A stretch of DNA of 64,000 bases from Tubiluchus corallicola (GCA_030141605.1 JAQGDQ010000712.1:1-64000), one strand, 5' to 3'; shown: positions 24,801-39,700, counted from the first letter of the stretch. Translations and numbers: made by a program. The notes: generated by a model not told the origin, from the sequence alone.

Positions 24801-27800
24801 GCCATTATGCTCTGTTTAAACAGTGCTCGTTGCATCACCTATTGGAAATATGTGGAAATATGAACATCAAAGAAAATTGTTTCTATAAATATTAAATTTA
24901 TGACTGTGTTTTTGTTAAGGTTGTTGACATTGCCCCTGCTGTAATGGAAAGTTTTTATCGGGCAGTAATTGAGAGTGTCTTAGCAACATACAGGCCCACT
25001 ATTTGATATAGCACTACCATGCAGGGAGATCATAATGCTCTTGATCAGGTTGTTAAAACCTCTTCAAAAATTATAGGAATTGAACAGCAACCTATGGCAC
25101 ATTTGTACGAAATGAGGGCCACTAAGAGAATGCAAGTTATCATTAGCAACGAATGTCATCCTGGTAATAAATTTTTTGAAGTGCTTCCCTCTGGCCATAG
25201 ATACCGTTCACTTAACGCTAAAACCACAACGACTTTAAATTCTTTCTATCCTGTTTCAGTAAATTTGCAATATTCTCTGTATCACCGTATACAGAGCTTA
25301 TTACACAGTTTACACAGTATTACACGTATTACAGAGTATTTACAGTTTATTATCACTTAAGCGACGATTAATCAAATTTATTTACGTTAATTTTATTTTG
25401 TTGTAGTACGTAAAACCACACATATTTCATTATATGTGTAATAATGTAATTTGTAATAATATTTTATTGCACCACGTATGGCAATCTAAAATGCACACGT
25501 AAATGAATCTAAAATAGTTTAACGAGTATATGTACAATAAATGAGAATGTTTGACTCTAATTGGCAAGAATAACAGGTCTTGAATTGATTGGCAGCGTGT
25601 TCACTAGTAGGGAAGAGTACTAGTATTTCCATTACATGTCAAGTGATGGTATCTACCAGCTTTTGAGTTGCAAAGCTTACATATACAGTTTGTTTTGAAT
25701 CAAAGCACTGGTTGCAGCAGATTATATTGTGGAACCCATGAATTGCATGTCTTGTCATGGCTTTCCATTGATTTTGAGTCGTTGCCAGCCCTACTGAGTC
25801 TGCCTTATCTTCGACGTTTTCTAAATATTTATAGAATTCTTGAGTTTGGAGTACTTTTAAGCATTTATAAATTTAAATGCTGATCCTTTCTGTATTATAC
25901 ATTAAAAAACTTTTCGTGTTTGACATATTAACTGATAGGCCCAATTATAATAATATAATGACAACTTACTTACTTTTTACTTAGGTCTTGCTGCTCAGAG
26001 AGGGTCACTACATTATCTGTTGGACTGGGTGGACATGGCCCTCTGTGCCTCCACATCACATACTGACACCAGTGATCAGGCTGGCTGCATATCCTATCAG
26101 TATTACAACAACATGCTACAGCAGATGAAAAAATCAGCAGTAAATCAATGTTTATTTATTTTTCATTCATTCTGTCATTTTTTCATTTATTTGTTTGTTT
26201 GTTATTTATTATGTATTCGTACATAGAAAAAATACTTTAATACATCACTGTTACACAGTACATTAGTAATATTTACAAATATAATTAGTTACATATTTAC
26301 GATACAACTGAAAAAACAAAACAATAAAGAGATAGAAATGACAGTTATTAACTTCAAAAAATTATACTCAAAAATGCAAAATTGTACTTGAAAATGTGCT
26401 TTTGTTCACTCATTCATTTGTTTGCTTTTTGTAATGCGTTATTTATACCTTTATTTGCTTATATGTTTGGCATTTTCCAGATGTAACAGCAATCTCAGTG
26501 GCACGTTACTGTCTTCCTCCCAGACAGCAGATCACATTTAAACTTTTGTTAATTGCTTTTGTATGAAATTATTTTTCCCAGATGCTTTTTAAGATCTAAA
26601 TAAATGACATTATCTTTTTTATCGTAGTTCGTTTTTTGCTTACTTGTTTACCAACTTGTGTGTTTTGTTTTTATCTGTTTGGCTGATTGGTTGGTTGTTA
26701 TTTATTTATTTGCATGTTTGTTTGTTTATTTTTAAAAGGGTGTGCTTTCTATATTCTAAGATACCAGTTAATAAAGTACTATTGATTATTACATCCTAGG
26801 GACTAGAAAATTATGTGAGGTTGTTTAGTCAACATTGGTAACAACTTAAAATTGAATTGAAACTTGTGTTTCTATGATTTTCATGCTAAAATTCTCCTTT
26901 AAATTGGTGTTTATCGAAAATCTTTTACTGCTACAATAAATTGTGTTTATGTATTACAGGGTGGCATGAACGGGCGAGGTGGAGTGTTCACTGTGCAACA
27001 AGACGACCGTGGACTTACACGTCTTTATCAAGCTGCCATGTGCCTAATGGAGGAAGTAAGTTGTTTTCATCAATTATTATTATTTTGCCAAAGTTTCACA
27101 AAAGAACTGTTCAACGCATAGCTAGTTATTAATTCAGTTAAAATAGAAAAATCATATTTGCTCATCATATTCAATTTTTGTGACACTTATATGTTGTCTG
27201 AGAAGTGTTAGAGTTACGTTACAGCTAGCAGAGAAGAGTTAGCAGTAATACTTTATAAAAAATGTAAATTTAAACTCCTGTGATAACTTTTAGGAGCAGC
27301 CATTTTGATGATAAGTCGTTAGAAACAAGTTTAGCTAACATTGCGTAAAGCTTAAAAAAGTAATCCGAGCATTCGTAGCACTTCCTTCGCTAACAAAGCA
27401 AAAGTTTAAATTACTTTATCTGGTCGGTAAGACTAAAAACAGATTTTTTAGTGAGTCAGTGATGCACCCTGGGATAATAATAATAATAATTCAATTCAAC
27501 TCGATTTTATTTTCTCAATAGCAGTTAAAATTCAACGTAATTATTTTTACATTTCATTGCAACTGAGGAGGAGCAGCGAAAGACCTATTGGTCACTTAAT
27601 CAGCTGCCCCTTATTAAAAAAACAAGTTTACTTACAGGCTCATGACATTTTTTAGGTGTTTTTATATATACGCATACATATATAGACATTATAGTATTAA
27701 AAATAAATTTGGTATTAAATTAATTACTAAGTAGCAGAAATGTATATTTAATCTAGTCAAATTTTTAAAGGGCGGTAAATTAGTAAGCGAGAAATTCTTG

Positions 27801-30800
27801 AGAATTGAATACGAGGTTTTATTGTAAATAATAATAATAGTTATACTTATGGTAAAAAAATAAATTTATGGTAAAACAGATACAGTAATGTAAAGATGCA
27901 ATACAAAAAATCAATAAATGTATCTCATATCAAATGAAAGCAAAAAACAAATTAAATTCTTCAAGGTAATCAAAACTTATCAAATAATTAAAGGATTATG
28001 TCAAGCAAAACGCAATTTAACGCAATGTAAAAAAAAGTTATCACAAGCAAAGCAAAAACGGAATTCAACTTAAAGCAAAAAAATCAGGCAAAAGCAACAA
28101 AAATCAACTCAAAGTAGAAATGCAATTCATGGGATAACAAAGCAACATCAAGCAAAAAATTAACGAAATTCATTGTAGAGCAAAAAATAATATCAAACAA
28201 AAACATAATAATAATCATTATTTAAAGTTGGCTTTTTTTAATGAACAATTAACATAAGCTCCAAAGAGCTTTTGGGCCAACTGTAAATAATGATCTACAA
28301 CTACATAGCAGAGACTATTATTACCCCACTTTTACCCTATATACCATGCACCAGACGGGGCAACAGTAAATACCATTTTTAAAGTCTTGGTATGACATAG
28401 CCACTGTATGACACATCTATGCGGAAAGTAGGCGTGTTGCCACTTGACTAAAACATCTGGTCACACTGAATGGATGGTGAATCATTGACATTTTATCAAT
28501 GGGCATGAACATTTAAATTATTAAACATTTTTTTTCAATTGTGTAAATCTTTCAAGCAGATAAGCATGGTGCTAAGTAATATAACTTTGCATGAAAAGTT
28601 TTTTGGGACATATTTATGAGACTGACTATTTAATAGTAGGTTAACTCATAATGTTATATCGTATTTTTCAGGTAACTAAACTAGCAGCTGAATATGCTAG
28701 GTCGTGCTCTTGTGCTGATGAAAATAGGAACAACATCATGGATGGCAGTGGCAGTGCTCAGATTGTCGTTGACGGCAGCGACGTCTACGTTTGGGGCAGC
28801 AACAGCAGTCATCAGCTGGCGGAGGGTACTCAAGACAAAATACTGCAGCCCAAGTTGGCAGTTAGTTTCACCGGTGCTCACCAAGTGCGTTTCTATTGTC
28901 CAGACGTGTTGTAAATGTTGATGTGATATTAGCAATGTGTTGTTTATTTGGATTTTCAAATCATTGGTCTGAAAATTCTCTTGGATGTTCCCAGACTCAG
29001 AATGACAACTTATAAATTATTTTTCTTTTCCTTCTTACCTATGGAATTCTTTAACAGAAAATTGATTGCCTTAACCACTTCAAGCAAATGTTAGCTGACA
29101 CTTGCCATCGCTTCACCTGCAAATTATTTATAAGAATTCCATTTTTCTGGACTCCTATTATTCGTATTTTCAGGGCCAAAATTTCGGCTCGAGTCCTCAA
29201 ATCCATTATCATTTATTACGTAGAAAATGCTGAAAATTGCATGTCTTGAGTGTTAACACTTTGACAATGTTCACTCGTTTTATCTCAAGGTTTTGCCCCA
29301 ACCTTTATGTTGTAAGTCATTTATATGTGTAAAACCAAACATTCTTTATACCCCATCTTCTTTAATAATCCAGTATAAAAGAATAACAAACTTCATAACA
29401 CCAGATATAATAAATACTGCATAACTTATTGTAGAACCATTGTAGCAAAATTCATCAAGCATGCTGGCCCTACTCTTTGGAATAAAATCCCAACAGAAAT
29501 TAAAAAGCTCATTATCTCAATAGAAATTCAGAAAATTTAATAGAAAATTAAAAAAAGAAATTCAAATATAATTGATTTTCAAATTGCAAATGACAAACAA
29601 TATTTTGTAAAACATTCTGCAAGCAATCTTGAGTGACAGCGTCCCAAACAAGACAAAATTAAAAAAGTTTAAAAAAGTTAAGTTTAAATAAGCATAAAGT
29701 TATCATATGACTTAGTTTACTTTTGTATAGCATTACAGAGGATAGTTTTAGTTCTACTAACCTATCCTACCTATTCTCCCCTTCAACTTCCCTGTAATTA
29801 CTAACATTTCTGATGTTTTGTGTGCCTAACTCTTTCCACTCCTCTGTCAGAATGTACAAGATCCTCTTCGATTCTGGCAGCCAAACGAAATAATATTAGT
29901 TACTTTGTGTATTTCTTGTGTAGAATTTGAGCATTGTATGTTAAATTTTATTGTGGAAAAATGAAGTACTTACATTAAATTTCCTTACAGTTAATTTTAA
30001 TGTGATTGGTTAGGTGGAAGCCGGTCAGTACTGCACATTTCTCATCTCTGTCGATGGAACGGTCAGCGCGTGCGGAAAGGGAAGCTACGGACGATTGGGA
30101 CTGGGTGACTCCAACAATCAGAACATGCCGAAGAAGCTAGCCTTTGAGCCTGTTCGCTTAATCAGAAAAATCTCATCTAGTAAAGGTTCGGACGGGCATA
30201 CGCTAGCGTTATCGACGGAGGGAGAGGTGTTCAGTTGGGGAGATGGTGAGTCAGCATTACATCACCAAGTATTTCTATTTCTGGCTGGTGTCAATTTTGA
30301 TATTATGAAAGGAATATTGTTGTTTGCCCATCTGTCATTATTATATTTTACCTTTCTGCTAATTTATTATCTTATTTTAGAGGATTTTTCTTAATAACTA
30401 GCTGGTTTCAGTCCTGCTACAACATCAGCATAACAAGCATGCCCTGTAATTGAGCATGGAATCTCTGCTGCAACATCGACTGCTAAGAATTATGTAAAAA
30501 TCGTGGAGTTACGTTGTTAAAAGCTAAAAGTTACAAACAACAAGCATTCTGTCATTTAAGTGAAATATTCTATATTCCTTAAATTAGAGGGGTACCTTCA
30601 GACATAAAGAAGCTTTGGTATCTTTGTACTGAGAAATGATTGTTAAAAAGCACAGGAAGCCTTCAAAAGTAATAATTTGAAATGTGTTATAAAATTTAAT
30701 GCAACATTTTTCTTTACTCTACAGGTGATTATGGCAAACTGGGCCATGGTAACAGCTCAACACACAAGTATCCACGGCTAGTTCATGGTGCTTTGCAAGG

Positions 30801-33716
30801 AAAGGTAGAATTATGTGTTATTTGTAAAATATCATTATAAGTTACTTCTTGAACCAAGCGTGATGATCCTAAATTACTCTCAGACTGAAGTGGAGTCTAC
30901 CTGGATCCTGGAGTGTGTATGCATTATCCACCTGCCTAATAGTTGTGGAATCAAAATTAATAGGAAATAGCTGCAGCAAAAAATAACGCATAATGCAAGT
31001 CTGATAAACGGATGCGTTGAAAATAACATAACCAATTTTATCTGTTCCGCATCTGCATTCCCAGATGCTAGGTAAATGCCAATATACGCTTGTCTTTTAT
31101 TGCATATAATAATTCATAAAATGACCAAGTATTTCATGAATCTCTTAGTAGCATTTTGCAAATATCAGTACAAAAATTTTGCTATAGATGCAACATTATG
31201 TTGTTTTATGTTCACGTCATGCATACCGTTTGCACTGTACTGCTTTATTTACGACTATAATTGTATGTTTTTTACTTTTTCTGCACAGTTTGTGAAATGC
31301 ATCTCAGCTGGATACAGGCACAGTGCAGCAGTCACGGATGAGGGAGAGCTCTATACCTGGGGAGAAGGAGATTATGGCAGATTAGGTATATAGTTAAAAG
31401 CTTATTTGAGCATCTGAGGAGTAGCTCAATCAACTGCGTGCTCACTTTCTTTGCGAGAGGTTATGTATTTTGATTCTGAAACCCTGTACCAAAGATTGTG
31501 AAAACTGCAGTGATTCTTCTAAACATGCGGGATTGTTAAAACAAGAACAAAGTGATAAGAATTGCTGTTGTTGTTGCCGATCTTGTTGGCACCATTTTCA
31601 GTGGGAAATGGTGGTGTAAGTGTAAGAATGTGGCGGTAGTGAGGGCAGCACTGATCTGCACTGACCTGTGCTCATATTAATGTGTAATTATTTTTATTTT
31701 TGTTTATTTCATTCCAGACATTTGAAGTCCATAAAACAAGAATAAAATTAAGGCACAATTAAAATCCAGTGTCGTAGCAAATCCTTGTGGAGCCAGTGCA
31801 AAAAAAACTTCTGGCACCCTACCATTTTAATATTTTGATTAGTAAATTTCGTGGGTGAAGCCATAAATCGTACGCGTTTTTTGTGTCCCAGAACCGTACT
31901 TTCTTTTTCCGTCATGTTGGGATAAAGTTAAACGATTTTTTTCAAGAATCACAGAGTTTGATGTGCAGTACTGCACCATAGTAACTCTTCTATGCATTGG
32001 TCTGAGAAAGTTGCTAATATTACGAAACAGTCATCAAACATGCCATTAAATAACAATATTAGCTTGTTTGTAGGCTGTACGTAGTAATTAAGTCAGATGA
32101 TGTCTGACATCGATGATATCTGACTAGGCAATTTAGCTGTACTTTGAAAACTTTTGTTAATATTTAATGTCGGATTAGTAATTAAGAAGTAACAGTCGTT
32201 AAAATCTAGAAGAATTTTGTACCCTCTTACCCTTGCACCCTACATGATTCCCCGCTGTCACCTCCCCTTTACCATGCCGCTGTTAAAAATGTACAGAATT
32301 AGCTTACGGAAATGGTAGTAAGCTTATTTGCAAGAAAATGTTACTTAGAATATGTATATAAGATTCTTTGTCACGACTTAAAAATGTTTGATCTAAAAAT
32401 TGTACAGCAAGTTATTAATAACGGTATTCTAACTTAAAAAACAGCCTAGTTCTGAGACTAAATACCGCTTTTCTAGCTTTTCTACTTATGCAGCAAAAAA
32501 CTAGGTACATTGTAGTTAACATACATTAGACTTGCACTACAGCAGCTTGGAAGATTAGAGTCCTCTAATGGCATTATTATAGATGACACGCATTCTTTCA
32601 ATATTTCCTTTGTTGTGTTTAAACCAGAGACTACTGCAATAAACTGTGTACAAAATGCTGCAAAAAGTCTTCCCTTAACATCAACAGAACGGTTTCTAAA
32701 CCTAATAACACAGTTGGCTCTTGCACATAATAAACCACATTAATGCTTAATATCAAAATCATCGTGTAATGCGTTGGTCAAGATATGACCTAAATATTTC
32801 TGGTCATTAACAATCTTAACAGCAGAACCATTAAGAACCTCGCTAGATCATAAGATATATGAATGTAAATGTACATTCATATTTTTTGCATTTCAGTTGT
32901 CTTTTGCTAAGAACTTGAGACCTAGTGGAATCTATTATAATTCTTACACCTTTTTATAGTTTTTTTTAATAAAAATGCCATTTTGTGATGTGGTAACTGT
33001 CACTGCAAGTATTGGCTTTTGACCTTTAAAGCTTTACCTTTAACCTGTTAACCAGTGACATTTATCATTCAGGTCACGGAGACAGTAACAGTAAGAATTT
33101 CCCAACCCTAGTCAAGGATATCAGTAACGTTGGGCAAGTCTGTTGTGGCAGCTCTCATACGATTGCCGTATCCCAGGACGGAAGGACAGTCTGGTCATTT
33201 GGTGCTGGTGATAATGGTATGTGACGTGGTTCATGTGAAGCAGCTCACTTTTTAATATCCGCTATGTTTTGTACCAGCTGTACAATTTTGATTGACTTAA
33301 TTTCTTCTTTAGGATATGATGATGGCAGCAGTGGTGGTGATGATGATGATGATGAAATTAGAAAACAGTCTTTCATGAAAAGTAACATATTTCAAGTGCT
33401 GTATGATATGTTAGAGCAAAAAACTGCACATTGCACATTATGCACATTTTTGTTTATTTGTCTATAGGTAAACTTGGACATGGTGATACTAACCGCGTTT
33501 ACAAACCCAAAGTCGTAGAGTCATTCATTGGCCTTTTTATACGAAAAGTCGCATGCGGCAATCAGTCTTCACTGGCGATGACATCTAGTGGGCAGGTGAG
33601 CAACTTTTATTATTATTTAAGTTGTTTTATTTTTATTTTGGCACAGCTGAGAAAACTATTTCTCTCTGACCTGTGTTCACGATGTTTAAACTTTGTCAAG
33701 ATACACATACGAGGTA

Positions 33717-33766
<50 letters not shown>

Positions 33767-36700
33767 ATCATTTTGTTTCAAAAGTATTTTACATATGTAT
33801 TTCATTAAAAAAGTGTTATCACTTAAGATTAACAGTAACGACAGTAACGAAACAAGCACAACGATAGTAAAAAAGATTAACCCGCCTAATCAATAAGCCA
33901 GTCATACCAATACCAGTTATACATAATATTTTGATTGTTTTTAGCCATGACTATGAAGTAAATGTAGAGGATTCCGACTTTATAATATTAATTTTATTAA
34001 TCGCAGAACCATTAAAAGTTATTTACTAGCTATTGCGTCAATTTTCTTTTATCAGACAGGAATCGTTCTCTAACGTGTTACTTTTCTCCTCATGATGTAT
34101 ATATGATATGCTCTCCTTAAGTGTATATATTATTGTGCTTTTAGGTTTATTCTTGGGGAACAGGGGCATGTCTCGGGTGTGGCAGCGCTGAGTCAACCGC
34201 CCTGCGACCTCACCTAGTCGACGACCTTGCTCAGATTAGAATAGTCGACATAGCTTGTGGAGATAGCCACTGTGTGGCACTAAGCCACGGTAGGTCAGAC
34301 ACAAATATTTCGTAAAAACAGTTCTTGAATGTAGTGACAGATACTCTAAGAAAATTATAAGTGTGCTGATATGTACTGATAGTGAATAAAACATGTCTAA
34401 TGCCAGTTATGAACATATGTGTCACATTATATACTTTACTATAGACAGAAACGTCTGGCACTGTTTCTAAAATGTGTATGACTAGCATCCATGGATTGGC
34501 CTAATGTTGCTTGGTAGTTTGCAGTTTTATTACTTATTTTGATCTGCTTTAATGTTATGTTACCCAGTTCGGTGATAAGCAATGACTCTTTCGAGACAAT
34601 GCGCAAAAAATAGTGTTACTTAAAACAGTTAACCACAATCTGTGGTTTAGTGTAGTCAAAACTGACAAAACGTTCAACGTAAACTGTAAAAAGTTTGAGA
34701 ACAAAGGAAACCACTCTGTAATGTCGGTGACCATTACAAGACTCAGCCCAAGGTCAGTGTAAACACACTTATTTCTGGCATGCCGGCGTACTGACATGCA
34801 AACACAATTGCCTGCAGTCGTCCACAATAAATCTTTTACCTTTGTTATGAATAATTTGTTATCTGGCAAGGAAAACACTCAAAAACACTTTTGTGCATTC
34901 TTGTAAAAAAACAAGATCTTTTTTAAAATACCTAAAATGTTTATAATTAAATGGTGTGCATGACTTTTTTATACTAATTTTATGAAAGGATTTCAGATAT
35001 GCTAACAGAAAAATGTTACTTATGGAATTGATGTTGTTTTGAGCTTTTAACTTTTGATTTGTTTCTCTTTAGACAACGAGGTTTATGCTTGGGGAAACAA
35101 TGCAATGGGTCAGTGTGGGCAGGGCCACGGTACTAGTCCAATAACACGCCCTGTCAAGGTTCTTGGTCTTGAAGGTGCCCCGATACATCAAATTTCTGCT
35201 GGGACATCTCACACAGTCGCTTGGACTTCCTTACCTACAGACAGGTACTCGAAAATTAAGAAACTCGGTTATAAAGCACTTTGTAGTACACAATTTGAAT
35301 ATTTCGTAAAATCTTTCCGGTTTTTTTAGGCAAGTGGTCGCTTGGCATCGTCCGTTTTGCGTTGACCTGCAGGTAGCCACATTCTCCATCTTGCGGTCCT
35401 TCTTAGAGCGATATTGTGAAGGTTTTGATGGACCCTCTCCTCCTCCGCCTTTTCCACGTCAAAGGTATTTGTTGCAATTCTTCATGCAGCTTTATTTTAC
35501 TCACCTGCCATCTTTATTGTATCATTTAACTTTTTGTAGTTTATCTGCTTTCCTAGTTCAGCATTACAGTCCTTTTAAGTGTTCTGAAATAATGCTAAAT
35601 TTCGCTTAATTTTTATTTGAAATGTACTAAAACTTGGCATATTTTAAGGTTATTCAAATTCCAAATTTACCGCTGTGCTCACGCATGAGTTGCCGAATGT
35701 GTGTAGTTATTCACAAACCAGCACATCTGTGCTGAGAGGTACAGCACCTGCTGTTTGTGCAATGTGTTTCTGAAATGCTGGCGCTACTGCCCGTATAACT
35801 AGCTAATGACGAAATGCATGTAACAGCGAAAAACTAGTGACGCGAATGTGAAATCGTGTTTGTGTGGTAATAATTCTTTCACGTAAGTCATTTTTGAAAA
35901 AATAGTGCATTTTTTTCAATATTTCAATTGTTTTTACTTGAAGTTTAAGAGAGAGAGAGACCTCTTTTGCATTAATGTGGCATGCTCCATTACAAATGTG
36001 CACCATTCACTATTGCTGTAAAATAAAATGTAATTCTTTTGGAAATATAGAAACGTATAGAACTCCTGCAATATTTTTCTGAAATGCTCGCCCATTACCA
36101 TGCTTTGTACTGCTCACGTTTATATATATTTTTCAGTGATCACCCCGGTTGCATTACTGAGCCTAAAACTGCTGTGTACCAATCTAACTAATATTTCCCG
36201 TCCTTAATTATACTTTCAGTGATCATCACCAGTTTGTGCTACTGTGTCTAAAACTGTTGTGTACCCATCTATCACTTGCTTTGGCGGGGGATGTCGCTTC
36301 CACCATGTTGGGTAATCAGGCCCGTCCTCTGAGACACCTTCTGTTTCGCTTGATGGATATGAACACACCTGATTCTATACAAGTGGTACGATTTATAATT
36401 TTTGCTTTAACCTTTACCCGACCAAAGCGTTTTTGTATTACGATAAAGACTAAGTGGTGTAACAAATTATCCCATAAAAGTTTTTCTTAATATGTGTTAC
36501 TAACTAGATAGAATGACCAACTGGTGTGCTCCTGGTAGTATAAAATCAAATTCTGCAGCACGTTGGGATAGGCAGAGGGTGCCAAGCGTAAAGTGGAGTG
36601 GTCCACCATTACACTATATTGTCTGTGCCTCTTTTATCAAGTCTTGTCACAACTCTTCTAATAGGTTAATGAAGTTGTTTAATTCTGAGACATCCACTTC

Positions 36701-39700
36701 ATCTTGACTTGCTGCATTTTCTACAATTTTATCATCATCAGCTTAAAGCTCAGTCACCTGTATAGCAAAACTTCCTGCCATATTATTAAATGAAGACTGT
36801 CCACAAATATTATTTTCCTCAGCAGTTTGTTAGAAAAATCACTTTGCATAACAAATTGAAAAATATTTAATCACTACTAGTTTGGAAATTGTAAATGAAT
36901 ATAACAAACTGTGAACAAATATTGCTAGGTTAAACAAGAATTTTGCGTTAAAGAATTTTCTTAATTCATCTTGTAAACTGTGATATTTAGCGAATTTTTC
37001 TGAGGCCAAATATAAATAATATAAATAAATAAATAAAGATAACTGATATTGCTACTGGTAAAATAAATAAATAACTTTCATTTTGCTAAAAATTACTTAT
37101 TCAGATATTGTGCATGGTTAACGCCACTTAAAGTTAATTATTGTCAAATCCATGTGTTCAGTACTTTTTATTCTTTTGTGGCATGACAAAATAAAAGTAT
37201 TTATCACCCAGTAAAATTAATTTAATTGCCATTGATTGTGCAATGAGCGACAATATTTATAAAAAAGTTCCGGATGAAGTGGCAGGAGAATTAGACATAG
37301 ACATGTGTAACAACAGAATTAGCATTGTATCTAACGATATATTGTTATTGTTTCTGTAAGTTGTTTATTGTTATTTGATTTAGATGGTTAGTGAGACATT
37401 GTCTATCGGAGCGCCCCTCCTGCTTCCTCCACTCACAGAGAGGATGGAGTTATTGCATTCGCTGTTACCTCAGGGCCCTGATCGATGGGACAGCTTCTCT
37501 CGTGGACAGGTATGTCTTAGTAATAATCACACTACATCCAGAGTACAGTTTTGTAGTGACAACTTTTTACTAGAAACTTTAGAAACTCTACTGTTTAGTA
37601 ACATTTACATATTTGGCATCAAAAATTACCAGAACAGTTATCCTGTTCTGGTTTTGAATGTGTGCTGTAGACTTGCCCCAAAACTGCTGTTACTGATGTA
37701 AGATTCAGTATGATTTAAAGCCACCTGTGTCACCCTACTTTGGTTGCTGTGGGTGCTTGGGGGGCTCAGATGCATTCCAATGAACAGGCTCCAAGGTGAA
37801 GGTGTAAAGCCATATCAGCGTTACAATTTATACTTGCGGATCGAGTTGCGGAATTTTTCTCTTCTCTTCGTTAACTTCTATAATAATAACAGCTTTTTTT
37901 AAATTATCATTTTCTTTCAGCGCATGCAACTGGGCATCATTCTCACTAGCCTTCAGGACAATAACCATGTTGCATCGTTGCTGGGTTATTCGTCACCTGT
38001 CGATCATAGTGAACCCCATCTGAGCCGACTATCCCATCCGCAAGACACGCATTTGGCAGAAGTGCTGATGAAAACATTACTGAGAAATCTTGCTTTCCAC
38101 ACGGTAAATGCTATGTTCACACATCATTTCCTAAAAATTATTCATTTTGAGAAGATGAGTTCTTAATGCACAAATGTGCAATAACTGTTTTTAATAATTC
38201 AAGATAAGTTGAGATAAGATCTTTCTTTAAATTCAGTAGCTAGAAGGAGCCACAGACTCATTTACATCCAGTCAATGTACTGTATTATTACAAAATATAA
38301 ATAAACATAAAAAAATGCGAAACTATAAAACTGATATAAAACATTAAAACTGACAAACTATACGTGCTGTCACAAAATTATCCAAAAAAATAAATAAAAC
38401 GCTGAAAAGCTTTAAATATTAAAATATGTAAAATAGCTTTTGAAAAAAATCATTCAATTTAGAAATTGCAACTTCTTGTTTGATTGATAGGTTGATAGGT
38501 TTTTAGGTATTTTGCATTCCTGATTTGTGTCACATTACATTTTCTGCTTGTACTGACTGTGCAATGAATTTGATAAATTGCTTTAAACTGTGTCATTTCG
38601 CATGTTTAAGGTTGATGGTTGAACAAATATTATTATTAGACAAAAACACCTGAAGAGTTCTGAAGAGGCGATGGTTGCTCCATCTGTTAGTAAGAAAATT
38701 GCTAAACTTAAACCGCATGATTTCATTTTTAACAGATTTGTTTTTTCTTATTTAGGAGCAGTCGCTGAATGAACTGGAGAAGAATAACGACAAGGAGCAG
38801 ATTTTGTCGACATTTGAGGACGGTGCGCCTCCCGCCCACCTCCATGAGCTACTTTCTTCTCTTCAGAAACATCTCCTTGCTTTCTGCTACATGAACGCAG
38901 CGGATGAATACCTTGTACGGATGCTCACTTAGTGTTAAAAGGGCAAGGCGGCAGAGGGGAACAGGGGTTTACAAAAAAAAAGCAAAATTTTGAATAAAAT
39001 TACCAGGGAGAAGAGTGATAACTGAAAAATAACATCTTTTTTATTGTGTTCGTCTTAATTTCTAGATTTGAATGAGGAAGAGTTTCACTGACTCTTTATT
39101 GTAAGAATTTGTGTGCCAGCACTTTGTTTACTTGTTTATAACTTTTTGTTTCATACAGCATTATGATTGAAAACTTAATTTTACTATGTTTCACAGTATT
39201 CAGTTTTTTTGTTAATTAGCTCTCGCATTATCTCGCAGGAACTGCCAAGTATTGCTCTACTACACAAGCACCTTTCGCTCATGCTTCCACTGGCTGGAGA
39301 GGTTTTGGACCGGTCGGCACGCTTGGTCCTAGAGAGTGGAGGAAATGTCTCAGTGCGGGATAAATTGTGCGGTGAGTGATTAACATATTGGTAATCAGTT
39401 AATGTGCTACTTTTAATGTCAAAACATGCCAAAAAGTCCTGAGTTAGGTCATAGTCGCTTTATTACAGGTTATCTGAAAACAAAGAAATAGATTATAAGC
39501 ATTGTGCGGTGAGTGATTAACATATTGGTAATCAGTTAATGTGCTACTTTTAATGTCAAAACATGCCAAAAAGTCCTGAGTTAGGTCATAGTCGCTTTAT
39601 TACAGGTTATCTGAAAACAAAGAAATAGATTATAAGCAAATTTGCCAAGTTTAACATAAGATTTTAAAACTAATTAGGTTATTCGTAAAATTAAAGAGTA

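Noticed and set aside
25019-25360. 113-codon frame as a possible independent gene
   Set aside because: Its motifs ([14 protein letters not shown]) are those of a LINE ORF2 tail and a stop lies just upstream.
33315-33355. Extra coding exon in intron 11 (GDDDDDE-like frame)
   Set aside because: It is a GAT/GGT trinucleotide run; the flanking exons join in phase without it and the family has no such insert here.
34555-34878. 107-codon frame on the - strand within a HERC1 intron
   Set aside because: No recognisable domain, splice context or repeat motif; probably chance.
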